This document shows positions 8,560 to 17,068 of a stretch of 64,000 nucleotides of DNA, one piece after another. The stretch covers positions 124,001-188,000 of the forward strand of contig NZ_AUBV01000010.1 in the NCBI RefSeq assembly GCF_000429425.1. Direction: 5' to 3'. The stretch's first letter is position 1. Every line of letters begins with the position of its first letter. The notes beneath the pieces are model-generated. The model was not told the DNA's origin and searched no databases. It saw only the letters and a list, made by a program, of their open reading frames with translations. A program made the translations under genes and the position numbers. Source of the DNA: Algoriphagus mannitolivorans DSM 15301. Lineage in GTDB: Bacteria; Bacteroidota; Bacteroidia; Cytophagales; Cyclobacteriaceae.

Positions 8560-9556
8560 TAACAGATATTCCTCTATAGACAAAAAGCGTTTTAGCCAAT
8601 TTAAATTACCTTTTGAAACAGACTATTTTATAGGAAATCTTGAATGTCTTGCGAGCGGGGAAAATGGCGAAATAAATCCATTTAAAATTCCCTCTCTGAG
8701 TACATCGAGTAAAGCCCTTGAGCAGCTTAAAACATTCGGATTTACTCATGTAGCATTGGCAAACAACCACATTTACGATAATCTTGAAAGTGGTCTTAAG
8801 AAAACTACTTCGATTCTTGACCAACTTAATATTCAGTACTTTGGGGCAGCAGTAAAAACTCCGGCTCAGTCATCTTTAATTTTAGAAAGTTCGGAGGGTT
8901 TTAAGGTGGGAATACTTAACTATGTTGATAAACCAACGAATCCTTGCCCTCCACCGGATACCACTATTCAAGTATCCTATTTTGATATTGGAAAAGTAAA
9001 GGCTGACATAACCCAACTCAAAACTTCTTGTAAATACGTTATTATTTACTTGCATTGGGGGGGGAAATCTGAAAATATGATGTTTCCAGATTCAGATCAG
9101 TTAAGAAAAGCAAGGCAATTATCTGAAACAGATGCCGATGTCATTATTGGCCATCATTCGCATGTGATTCATCCGATAGTTAATCAACAGGGAAAAAAAA
9201 TCTATTATAGCCTAGGTAACTTCTGCTTTGATGATATCAATTTCAACAATCAGACATTTTCTTTAAAAGAAGAAAATAAACGAGGGCTGATTGTTCTCCT
9301 GGATTTTGGAAATCAAGGAATCATTCACCGGGTTGTAGGAACACGGATTCGTCATGACGGTGAAATAACCTTTATTGAATCGTATCATAACCGTTCAGCT
9401 CTTTTCCATATGCTGAGTTTGTTTCCCCCTTTGTTAAATCTTCAATTTCACTTTAATCACAAGTTAATTCGACCCATAAAGTTTCTCTTTCGAGGTAACC
9501 CTATAAAGCAAATGAAGAAAATTGATGGGAAAAAAATTAAATCATTATTCAAGTGA
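8525..9556 (+). CDS. CapA-like metallophosphoesterase-fold protein
   Basis: The 343-residue protein matches the PGA_cap/CapA family: an early GD (7-8), NLEC (38-41), ANNHIYD (79-85), LHWGG (176-180), GHHSHV (209-214) and YSLGNF (228-233) place the usual metal ligands. Related proteins take part in poly-gamma-glutamate or other capsule synthesis, but many in O-antigen clusters have no proven role. There is no N-terminal signal, so it is probably cytoplasmic or peripheral. The start lies 35 bp inside the flippase gene and the stop overlaps the next GTG. A run of eight G (9057-9064) encodes Trp-Gly-Gly of the HWGG motif. Confidence 0.85.
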   Translation: MKIAFSGDISFNNRYSSIDKKRFSQFKLPFETDYFIGNLECLASGENGEINPFKIPSLSTSSKALEQLKTFGFTHVALANNHIYDNLESGLKKTTSILDQLNIQYFGAAVKTPAQSSLILESSEGFKVGILNYVDKPTNPCPPPDTTIQVSYFDIGKVKADITQLKTSCKYVIIYLHWGGKSENMMFPDSDQLRKARQLSETDADVIIGHHSHVIHPIVNQQGKKIYYSLGNFCFDDINFNNQTFSLKEENKRGLIVLLDFGNQGIIHRVVGTRIRHDGEITFIESYHNRSALFHMLSLFPPLLNLQFHFNHKLIRPIKFLFRGNPIKQMKKIDGKKIKSLFK

Positions 9557-10647
9557 AAATAGTAATTATTAGCCGAGGTGAAATTTTCGCCTCCCCAACT
9601 GTTCTTAATTATATTCAAGCCTTCTTATCATTAGGGTATAATGTTGTTTGTATTTGTTCCTCTTGTAGGAATAATATAAAAGAGGATAGAGTGTCAATTT
9701 ATCAAACAGGAGAACCAATCGTTAAAAATTTGATTTCTAAAATTTTCAATTTTTGGAGATTTCGAAAAAGAACCCTAAAGGTGATTAAAGAAAATAACTT
9801 AAAGTCTAATGCTATTTTTTGGGTTGCACGTATTGATACTGCTATTGCTTTTGGAGAATATTTTAAAAACGAAAAATCTGTTCTCTCTCTCCATGAATTG
9901 CACGATCAATTTCTATTCTGGAAATATATTACACAAAAAGTCATTAGATATTATGATCAAATTGTTTTTAATGAATACAATCGTGCAAATATTGCAAAAG
10001 TGTGGTATAAGTTATTGGATACTCCCAATATAATTCCAAATAAACCAATGTATCATAGTCGTGAGCGAAATGCAATTATTACCAATTTGGAGATTCAAAA
10101 CATAATATATTCGATTAAATCTTTCGGTAAGAAAATTATAATTTATCAGGGTTCTTTACTATCAGATAGAAATTTGGATCCACTTGTTAAAGCGACTTAT
10201 TTATTGAGAGATAGGTTTCAGTTGATACTAATGGGTAAAGATATAGAAAAAAGAGTTCCTTCTTTTATGAAAATAAACCCGAATCTAATTCATATTCCTT
10301 GGGTGGCTCCTCCTGATCATTTGAACGTGACAAGTCATTGTCACATAGGAGTCGCATTTTATGATTATGATTCATTGAATTCGATTTATTGTGCTCCTAA
10401 TAAAATTTGGGAGTATTCTGGATTTTCTATACCTATTTTAGCTCAGAATATTCCTGGACTTTATACAACTATAGGTATTTCAAATGCAGGTGTTTGTGTT
10501 GATCTTAACAATCAGGAAAGTATAGTTGATGCAATAATGGAATTGGACAATAATTATCATAGCTATTCAGTTAATAGTAGGGATTTTTATGATTCAGTTG
10601 ACTTTAAAGAAAGTGTAAGAAAAGTTTTGTATAAGGTAACAAAGTGA
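9553..10647 (+). CDS. Glycosyltransferase, GT4-like (GT-B fold)
   Basis: This is a 364-residue protein with an N-terminal Rossmann start (KIVIISRGEIFASP) and a C-terminal segment APNKIWEYSGFSIPILA that fits the donor-binding region of GT4-like transferases. It probably adds one sugar of the repeat unit on the cytoplasmic side of the membrane. Donor and acceptor are unknown. The start is GTG, overlapping the TGA of the preceding gene (GTGA), which implies coupled translation. The gene is visibly richer in A+T than those before 7 kb, as is common for polysaccharide-specific genes. Confidence 0.78.
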   Translation: MKIVIISRGEIFASPTVLNYIQAFLSLGYNVVCICSSCRNNIKEDRVSIYQTGEPIVKNLISKIFNFWRFRKRTLKVIKENNLKSNAIFWVARIDTAIAFGEYFKNEKSVLSLHELHDQFLFWKYITQKVIRYYDQIVFNEYNRANIAKVWYKLLDTPNIIPNKPMYHSRERNAIITNLEIQNIIYSIKSFGKKIIIYQGSLLSDRNLDPLVKATYLLRDRFQLILMGKDIEKRVPSFMKINPNLIHIPWVAPPDHLNVTSHCHIGVAFYDYDSLNSIYCAPNKIWEYSGFSIPILAQNIPGLYTTIGISNAGVCVDLNNQESIVDAIMELDNNYHSYSVNSRDFYDSVDFKESVRKVLYKVTK

Positions 10648-11906
10648 AGTTTTTATTATTAATATATTTTATATTTGTCTTCGGAATTTCTTTTTCGAAG
10701 TCAAGAAATATTTTTTCAATATCAAAAGTATATTTAGTTATATTATTTACTTTTTTTGGTGAGGTATTTTGGGAAAATCAAAATCCTTATATTTTGTTTT
10801 TAGTTTTTTTTTTAATTAGCATAAGTTTCCTGATTTTTATTATTGAATCAAATATTACTTTTATCCAAAGTTCAATTGTAATTTCTCCAATTGCAGTAAG
10901 GAAAATGGAAAGGAGAATTTGGGTGTTGTCCTTGATTCCAATTCTCGCACAATTTTACTTAATTAATAGTATTGGTGATTTTAGTTCTTTTATTTCCAGT
11001 ATTAATTCCCGTGTTGTTTCTTGGCAAAGTTTTGGAGTTGCTATTTTGCTAATAAAAGTAATAAATGTTCTGAATTATCTTTACTTTATTATAATTATTA
11101 AGTTTCATCCAATCAATAAGAGAAATATTTATTTATACTTAGTTCATTTAATTATCTTCATTGGAATTTCACTATTATCTGGGTCTAGAAGTACATTGCT
11201 TTGGAATTTTGTTTTTATGCTTATGTTTTATAATTTCTCTATTAAAAAGGTTAGTCTTCGTTGGGCTACGATTGGAAGTATTTGTATACTTATTACTGCT
11301 TCTTTTATTGGATTTATTCGATCTTCTGGGATTAAATATGAAAACAATACTTTTAGTATTCAGAAAAATGTTGATCAAAAATTAGAATTTTCTAATTTTT
11401 CCTATGGAATAGTGCCTCTTGAAAAACTATTTGAGAAAAATGTAATTTCTGATCCCGAATATGGCTGGACATACATCACCGCAATCACCAACTTAGTTCC
11501 AAGATCAATATGGCCGGATAAACCTCCAAGTGGGGGTGTAATTATTACAGAGAAGTACTTTGATAATCGTTATGATGGATATTCTTATTTTACCACCGGT
11601 GTAATTTCTGAGGCAATTATTAACTTTGGATTTTTATTTGGAATTGTCTTTGGACTATTTCAAATGAGTGTTCTTTTAATATTACTTGCTCAATTTGCAA
11701 AAAAGAGACTATTTTTCCAGAGGAAAAATTATAATATGTTTGAAGCCTCTATCTATCCATTTCTTTTAGTTGGGGTATGTTCTTATCTTTACACAGAATT
11801 TACAACTAATACTATTAGTTTATTTGTTTATAAGATATTTGAGTTTTATATTATTTATCTGTTTGTTGTTGGGCCAAGAAATAATTATTTTATAGTTCAA
11901 AAATGA
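10644..11906 (+). CDS. Wzy-like O-antigen/oligosaccharide repeat unit polymerase
   Basis: This very hydrophobic 420-residue protein has about 10-12 predicted membrane spans and one large polar loop (about residues 230-320) containing PRSIWPDKPPSGG, a segment type typical of oligosaccharide repeat polymerases. SGSRSTLLW precedes the loop. It would join flipped repeat units at the periplasmic face. The start is GTG overlapping the previous TGA, and the ATG of the next gene overlaps its own TGA. It is AT-rich like its neighbours. The assignment rests on topology and position because Wzy sequences diverge strongly. Confidence 0.8.
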   Translation: MKFLLLIYFIFVFGISFSKSRNIFSISKVYLVILFTFFGEVFWENQNPYILFLVFFLISISFLIFIIESNITFIQSSIVISPIAVRKMERRIWVLSLIPILAQFYLINSIGDFSSFISSINSRVVSWQSFGVAILLIKVINVLNYLYFIIIIKFHPINKRNIYLYLVHLIIFIGISLLSGSRSTLLWNFVFMLMFYNFSIKKVSLRWATIGSICILITASFIGFIRSSGIKYENNTFSIQKNVDQKLEFSNFSYGIVPLEKLFEKNVISDPEYGWTYITAITNLVPRSIWPDKPPSGGVIITEKYFDNRYDGYSYFTTGVISEAIINFGFLFGIVFGLFQMSVLLILLAQFAKKRLFFQRKNYNMFEASIYPFLLVGVCSYLYTEFTTNTISLFVYKIFEFYIIYLFVVGPRNNYFIVQK

Positions 11907-12934
11907 AAGATATATATATTGTTACAGATTATAGGGGTAAACTTTACTCATCAGTTAGGTATTGGGATGCTTCATTGGACTTAGATTTAATAAGGGAAGT
12001 TTTTTTAAAGCTGGACTATAAAGTTTATTTTGTTTCATTTTCTGATATTATTCAAAGAATTAATGATTTTAAGGATACATTTGTTATATATCCTTCTTCT
12101 GAGGATCCAGGAGGCCAATATAAAGGATTTATAGAAGATGTTGTTTTGGCTCTTAATGAGATTCAAGCAAAATTAATTCCTCCATTTCCATATCTCAGAG
12201 CGCATCATAATAAGGTATTTATGGAGCTTTTTAGAAAAATTCATCTATCTCCGAAATTTAATATTCTTCCTTCTTTTGCTTACGGGACATATGAAGATTA
12301 TTTAAAGGACATTGATAATTTTCTTGATCATGAATGGGTACTAAAACCAGCCTCTGGGGCATTAAGTTCTGGTGTTAAGTTATTAATAAGTCGTTCTGAT
12401 AAAGTGAAACTTCCAAAAATGGCATCTAAATCCCATAATTTGGTTGATAGCTTTAAAGTTACTTTTAAACATTTATTGAAGTTTAGATATAAAAATTATA
12501 TAAAAAAATCAACTCACCGTAATAAATTTATTGTTCAGAAGTTTATTAAAGGTCTAACAGGTGACTATAAGGTTTTGGTTTATGGTGATAAGTTCTATGT
12601 AGTTCAACGCATGAACAGAGACAATGATTTTCGTGCTAGCGGAGGTGGAAAATTGAATATTGAACCAACGATTCCGTTAGGTCTACTTGATTTTGCTCAC
12701 TCATTTATTGAGGAAATTAAAACACCTTTTGTTTCTCTTGATATTGCCTTTGATGGCTTTAGATTTTATCTGATCGAATTTCAGTTTTTGAATTTCGGAA
12801 ATTATACTCTTGAAAAATCTACTAGATTTTTTCAAAAAATAATGGGCGAATGGCATCTGGTAAATATGCCCTCTCAACTCGAAATAGAATTCGTTTATTC
12901 TATTAAAAAGTATATAGATGAGAATTGGAATTGA
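11903..12934 (+). CDS. ATP-grasp domain protein of the polysaccharide locus
   Basis: The 343-residue protein has an ATP-grasp layout: a polar N-terminal domain, then a nucleotide-binding region with WVLKPASGALSSGVKLL, a later FIVQKFIKGLTGDYKVLVYGDKF, and a C-terminal VSLDIAFDG..YLIEFQFLNFGNY with Asp/Glu/Asn metal-ligand candidates. ATP-grasp enzymes activate a carboxylate and join it to an amine or hydroxyl, so amidation of a uronic acid such as GalNAcA, or attachment of an amino acid, is conceivable but unproven. It sits between the polymerase and a glycosyltransferase with ATGA-type overlap. A general glutathione- or RimK-like ligase is the other possibility. Confidence 0.68.
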   Translation: MKDIYIVTDYRGKLYSSVRYWDASLDLDLIREVFLKLDYKVYFVSFSDIIQRINDFKDTFVIYPSSEDPGGQYKGFIEDVVLALNEIQAKLIPPFPYLRAHHNKVFMELFRKIHLSPKFNILPSFAYGTYEDYLKDIDNFLDHEWVLKPASGALSSGVKLLISRSDKVKLPKMASKSHNLVDSFKVTFKHLLKFRYKNYIKKSTHRNKFIVQKFIKGLTGDYKVLVYGDKFYVVQRMNRDNDFRASGGGKLNIEPTIPLGLLDFAHSFIEEIKTPFVSLDIAFDGFRFYLIEFQFLNFGNYTLEKSTRFFQKIMGEWHLVNMPSQLEIEFVYSIKKYIDENWN

Positions 12935-14075
12935 TGCTACGAATGTAGGTGGAGGAGGGGGGATAACCCATTTAAAAGAAATATTATCTTATTTTAGTCA
13001 AGATGATTTCTCAGTAACTATTTCAAGAATAGTAATTTTTTCATCTGATACAGTTTTAAAACAAATCCCTGAAATTCAAAGATTAGAAAAAATATCTTTC
13101 CCTGATCTTAATTCTGGTTTATTTAGTAGAGTTCTTTTCCAAATTTTCAAATTTGATAAGCATATTAAAAGTAGTTGTGATATTCTTTTTTCTGTTACAG
13201 GGGACTTCTTAGGAAATTTCACACCCGTTGTTGGAATGTCCAGAAATATGCTTCTATATGATCGATCTGCATTGAATGAGATAGGAAGCTTTAAAGAAAG
13301 ATCGAGGTTTTATCTCAATTTTTTAAAGCAAAAACGATGTTTTAAAAATTCTGTTGGTTTGATTTTTATCTCCTCATATGCTAAAAGGGAAATTAATCGA
13401 ATACTTTCTATAAACGGGAAAAATCAAGTTGTTATCCATCATGGAATATCAACGAAGTTTATTGGGAAAGTAAAAGTTCAAGAATCAATAGATAATTATT
13501 CTCCAAATAAGCCATTTCGATTTTTATACGTTTCAACGGTACATGTCTATAAACATCATGTCAATGTTGTTAGAGCCTTAGCAGCCTTAAAATTGATAGG
13601 GTTACCGGTTGAGCTTCATTTAGTTGGAGGAATAATTTTTAAACCAGCTGGAGATCAATTAATGAATTGTTTTAAAGAATTGGATCCTTCCTCAAACTTC
13701 ATCATTTATCATGGTCATCAACCCTATGATGAAATTGAAAAGTTGTATCAAACAGCAGATGGGATTATTTTTGCCTCCTCTTGTGAAAACATGCCCAATA
13801 TTTTAATAGAATCAATGGCATCAGGTTTACCTATTGCTTGTAGTAATTATCAACCAATGCCGGAATTTTTGGAAGATGGTGGATTTTATTTTGATCCCAA
13901 GTCTGTGAAATCTATCGAAAAGGCACTTTTGGAATTGCTTCATTCTCCTAAAGAAAGATATACGATGTGTGTGGAGAATATTGAAAGGGTTAAGAAATAT
14001 TCATGGGAAAAAACATCTAAAGAAACTTTTCAATTCATTATTGATCAAGCAAGAAAATATAATGTTCAAAAATAA
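12918..14075 (+). CDS. Glycosyltransferase family 4
   Basis: This 385-residue GT-B fold enzyme has an N-terminal GIDATNVGGGGGITHL loop and a C-terminal half with FRFLYVSTVHVYKHH and the EX7E motif (Glu290 to Glu298 in CENMPNILIESMASG). It likely transfers a sugar from a nucleotide donor to the lipid-linked unit and retains the anomeric configuration, as GT4 members do. It overlaps the preceding gene by 17 bp and the following dehydratase by 14 bp. Specificity is unknown. Confidence 0.88.
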   Translation: MRIGIDATNVGGGGGITHLKEILSYFSQDDFSVTISRIVIFSSDTVLKQIPEIQRLEKISFPDLNSGLFSRVLFQIFKFDKHIKSSCDILFSVTGDFLGNFTPVVGMSRNMLLYDRSALNEIGSFKERSRFYLNFLKQKRCFKNSVGLIFISSYAKREINRILSINGKNQVVIHHGISTKFIGKVKVQESIDNYSPNKPFRFLYVSTVHVYKHHVNVVRALAALKLIGLPVELHLVGGIIFKPAGDQLMNCFKELDPSSNFIIYHGHQPYDEIEKLYQTADGIIFASSCENMPNILIESMASGLPIACSNYQPMPEFLEDGGFYFDPKSVKSIEKALLELLHSPKERYTMCVENIERVKKYSWEKTSKETFQFIIDQARKYNVQK

Positions 14076-15081
14076 AACTTTATTAATTACGGGAGGAACA
14101 GGCTCTTTCGGAAATGCTGTTCTTTCACGGTTCTTGGATTCCGATATTGATGAAATTCGAATTTTCTCTCGAGATGAGAAAAAACAGCATGACATGCGTG
14201 TAGCCTTAAATCATCCCAAAGTTAAATTTTACATAGGGGATGTTCGGGATTACAATAGTTTGGACCTAGCATTAAAGGGTGTGGATTATGTTTTCCAAGC
14301 TGCTGCACTTAAGCAAGTGCCTTCCTGCGAGTTCTTTCCTATTGAGGCTACTAAAACCAACGTGCTTGGTACCGAAAATGTAATTAAGGCTTGTGTAGCC
14401 AATAAAGTAAAAAATGTTATTTGTCTCAGTACAGATAAAGCAGCTTATCCTATTAATGCCATGGGTATGACCAAAGCATTAATGGAAAAAGTGGCTGTGG
14501 CTGAATCCAGAAATATTAAAGGGGCTAAGACGAAAGTATGTCTAACTCGATATGGAAATGTGATGGCTTCTAGAGGTTCAGTGATTCCCTTATTTGTCGA
14601 ACAGATAAAAGCAGGTAAAGCTATAACCATTACTAATCCCGATATGACTCGCTATTTGATGTCATTGGAGGAAGCAGTGGATCTAGTACTTTTTGCTTTT
14701 GAAAATGGAAATCAAGGGGATCTTTTTGTTCAAAAAGCTCCTGCCTCGACGATTGGGGACTTGGCTATCGCTTTAAAGGAGTTATTCCAGGTTGAAAATG
14801 AAATTCGGGTGATTGGTACTAGGCATGGGGAAAAACTCTATGAAACTCTTTGTACCAGAGAAGAAATGGAGAAGGCCGAAGATTTAGGCGATTTTTTCAG
14901 AATTCCTGCTGATAATCGGGATTTGAACTATGGAAGCTATTTTACTGAAGGAAGTACCAATGTCGAAAAATTAGAGGATTATAATTCTCATAATACCAGT
15001 AGACTTAGTATCTCTCAAATCAAAGAGAAATTGCTGGCACTTCCTTTTATTCAGGAAGAACTTGCTAATTGGAAAAATTAA
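14062..15081 (+). CDS. fnlA: UDP-GlcNAc 4,6-dehydratase/5-epimerase (FnlA/WbjB/WbvB type)
   Basis: This is the first step of UDP-L-FucNAc or UDP-L-QuiNAc synthesis: removal of water and C5 inversion of UDP-GlcNAc. The 339-residue protein starts MFKNKTLLITGGTGSFGN. It has STDKAAYP and MGMTK, where Met replaces the usual catalytic Tyr, as in the FlaA1/CapD-type dehydratases, and LTRYGNVMASRGSVIPLF. An in-frame ATG at 13969 adds 31 unrelated residues inside the upstream gene, so the ATG at 14062 is chosen. It lacks the membrane domain of the PglF-like enzyme at 24-26 kb. Its stop and the next start share TAATG. Confidence 0.9.
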   Translation: MFKNKTLLITGGTGSFGNAVLSRFLDSDIDEIRIFSRDEKKQHDMRVALNHPKVKFYIGDVRDYNSLDLALKGVDYVFQAAALKQVPSCEFFPIEATKTNVLGTENVIKACVANKVKNVICLSTDKAAYPINAMGMTKALMEKVAVAESRNIKGAKTKVCLTRYGNVMASRGSVIPLFVEQIKAGKAITITNPDMTRYLMSLEEAVDLVLFAFENGNQGDLFVQKAPASTIGDLAIALKELFQVENEIRVIGTRHGEKLYETLCTREEMEKAEDLGDFFRIPADNRDLNYGSYFTEGSTNVEKLEDYNSHNTSRLSISQIKEKLLALPFIQEELANWKN

Positions 15082-16205
15082 TGAAAAAGCTAAAAGTAGT
15101 TACCGTAGTAGGAACCCGTCCAGAAATCATTCGCTTGGCAGAATGCATTAAAAAATGTGATCATTTTTTTGAACATAAGTTAGTTCATACCGGCCAAAAT
15201 TACGATTACACTCTCAACCAAATCTTTTTTGAAGATCTCCAGCTTCGCGAGCCTGATTTCTATTTGAATGTCGCAGGTAAGCATCTTGGAGAGACCATTG
15301 GTAATGTAATTGCCAAATCATTTGAGGTTTTAGCTCAAATTCAGCCAGACACATTATTAGTTTTGGGCGATACAAATAGTGTACTTTGTACCATCGCCGC
15401 AAAGCGATTGAAGATTCCGATTTTCCATATGGAGGCAGGAAATCGTTGTTTTGATCAAAATGTACCTGAAGAAATCAACCGGAAAATTTCTGATCATATT
15501 TCAGATATTAATTTGACCTACACGGAAAATAGCCGAAGATATTTACTTAGCGAGGGTTTTCGGAAAGATCATGTTTTTGTTACCGGTTCGCCTTTAAGGG
15601 AAGTGTTAGACAAGTACGAAACTGAAATATTTTCTTCGGATGTGGTTCAAAGATTAGGTTTGGAGTCAGGTCAGTTTATAGTGGTAAGTGCCCACCGTGA
15701 AGAAAATATAGACCTGAAAAACCATTTTGATATTTTGGCAGATTCTCTGAATGCTGTTGCAGAGACCTATCAAATTCCAATCATTTTCAGTACCCATCCT
15801 CGGACGAAAAAGCGAATTCAAGAAAAGGGGATTGTTTTTCATGAATTAATCAGAAATGTAGAACCATTAGGCTTCTTTGATTATGTAAAATTGCAAAAAG
15901 AGGCATTTGTGGTTTTATCTGACTCTGGAACTATCTCTGAAGAATCAGCTATGATGAATTTTCCTGCTGTGAGTATAAGAACTAGCACAGAACGACCGGA
16001 AGCCATCGATGCCGGAACAATTGTATTGGGAGGTATTTCAAAAGAAAGCATGCTTCAATCTATACCGGTAGCACGAGAGCTTCATGCATCGGGTCATCAG
16101 CACTTGCCTTTCGAGTATGATATCAAAAATACATCTACAAGAGTTATTCGGGCAATTCAAAGCTATACTTCGATTGTTAACAAAGTAACTTGGAATAAAG
16201 AATGA
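15081..16205 (+). CDS. fnlC: UDP-N-acetyl sugar 2-epimerase (FnlC/WbjD/WbvD type)
   Basis: This 374-residue relative of WecB is expected to invert C2 of the UDP-6-deoxy-L-HexNAc made by its neighbours. GTRPEIIRLAE, LVLGDTNSVL, MEAGNRCFD, AHREENID and LSDSGTISEES are seen. The Asn/Arg/Cys version of the AGLR motif (GNRCFDQNVPEE) separates the FnlC/WbjD group from WecB. An upstream in-frame ATG (15069) lies in the previous gene; the ATG at 15081, overlapping its stop as TAATG, gives the natural start. It overlaps the next gene by 4 bp (ATGA). Confidence 0.9.
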   Translation: MKKLKVVTVVGTRPEIIRLAECIKKCDHFFEHKLVHTGQNYDYTLNQIFFEDLQLREPDFYLNVAGKHLGETIGNVIAKSFEVLAQIQPDTLLVLGDTNSVLCTIAAKRLKIPIFHMEAGNRCFDQNVPEEINRKISDHISDINLTYTENSRRYLLSEGFRKDHVFVTGSPLREVLDKYETEIFSSDVVQRLGLESGQFIVVSAHREENIDLKNHFDILADSLNAVAETYQIPIIFSTHPRTKKRIQEKGIVFHELIRNVEPLGFFDYVKLQKEAFVVLSDSGTISEESAMMNFPAVSIRTSTERPEAIDAGTIVLGGISKESMLQSIPVARELHASGHQHLPFEYDIKNTSTRVIRAIQSYTSIVNKVTWNKE

Positions 16206-17068
16206 AAAGCGTTTTGGTATTAGGCTCTACCGGTATGTTAGGCCATCAAGTTTTTTTTAAACTTGATAATAATCCTGAATACCAAGTTTTTGATCTTTCC
16301 TTTAGAAATAAACTTCGGCAGGAGACAATTATTTGTGATGTGACGGATTTCAGTCGCCTAGAGCAAGTTGTCAAAGAAATCAAGCCAGATTTCATAGTTA
16401 ATTGTATAGGGATTTTAATTAAGGGTTCAAATGATAATCCCAAAAATTCCATTTTGATAAACGCTTATTTACCTCATTTTTTGGTTGATGTAGCAGAGGG
16501 AATTGGATCGGGGGTGATTCATATTTCAACAGATTGTGTCTTTTCTGGTAAAAAAGGGGGATACCTAGAATCGGATTTCAGAGATGCAGATGATGTCTAT
16601 GGAAGAGGAAAAGCATTGGGTGAGATTTTTTCAACAAAGCATTTAACCCTGAGGACTTCTATTATTGGACCAGAGCTAAAGCAAAAAGGAGAAGGACTTT
16701 TACATTGGTTTATGAATCAGACAAATGAAGTCAATGGGTTTACTCAAGCTTTTTGGGGTGGTGTGACTACGATAGAATTGGCTAAGGTTATTGAAGAAAG
16801 TATCCAAAAGGGAATTAAGGGTTTATATCATATCACCAATGGAGAATCAATTTCCAAATTCGAATTATTAAACCTTTTCAATTTAGAATTTAATAAAGAT
16901 CTAAAGATTAATTCAGTGGAAGGGAAAAAAGTGGATAAGAGCTTAAAATCTGAATATTCAGGCACTTTTTCAGCTATCCCTTCATACCATCAGATGATTC
17001 ATGAAATGAAACTTTTCATGAGTCATCATAATGAACTTTATAGCACCATATATCCTAATGTTGGATAA
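16202..17068 (+). CDS. RmlD-like 4-reductase for a 6-deoxy-L-HexNAc nucleotide
   Basis: The 288-residue protein is a short-chain dehydrogenase of the RmlD group: GSTGMLGHQVF at the N-terminus, VNCIGILI, STDCVFSGKKGGY, and YGRGKALGE as the YxxxK site. It would reduce the 4-keto group of the FnlA product. FnlB/WbjC in L-FucNAc pathways usually carries an extra C-terminal cupin domain (about 370 aa total), which is absent here. The size fits WbvR/QnlA of the L-QuiNAc route better. A separate cupin protein is encoded at 18247. The start overlaps the preceding gene by 4 bp. Confidence 0.82.
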   Translation: MKSVLVLGSTGMLGHQVFFKLDNNPEYQVFDLSFRNKLRQETIICDVTDFSRLEQVVKEIKPDFIVNCIGILIKGSNDNPKNSILINAYLPHFLVDVAEGIGSGVIHISTDCVFSGKKGGYLESDFRDADDVYGRGKALGEIFSTKHLTLRTSIIGPELKQKGEGLLHWFMNQTNEVNGFTQAFWGGVTTIELAKVIEESIQKGIKGLYHITNGESISKFELLNLFNLEFNKDLKINSVEGKKVDKSLKSEYSGTFSAIPSYHQMIHEMKLFMSHHNELYSTIYPNVG

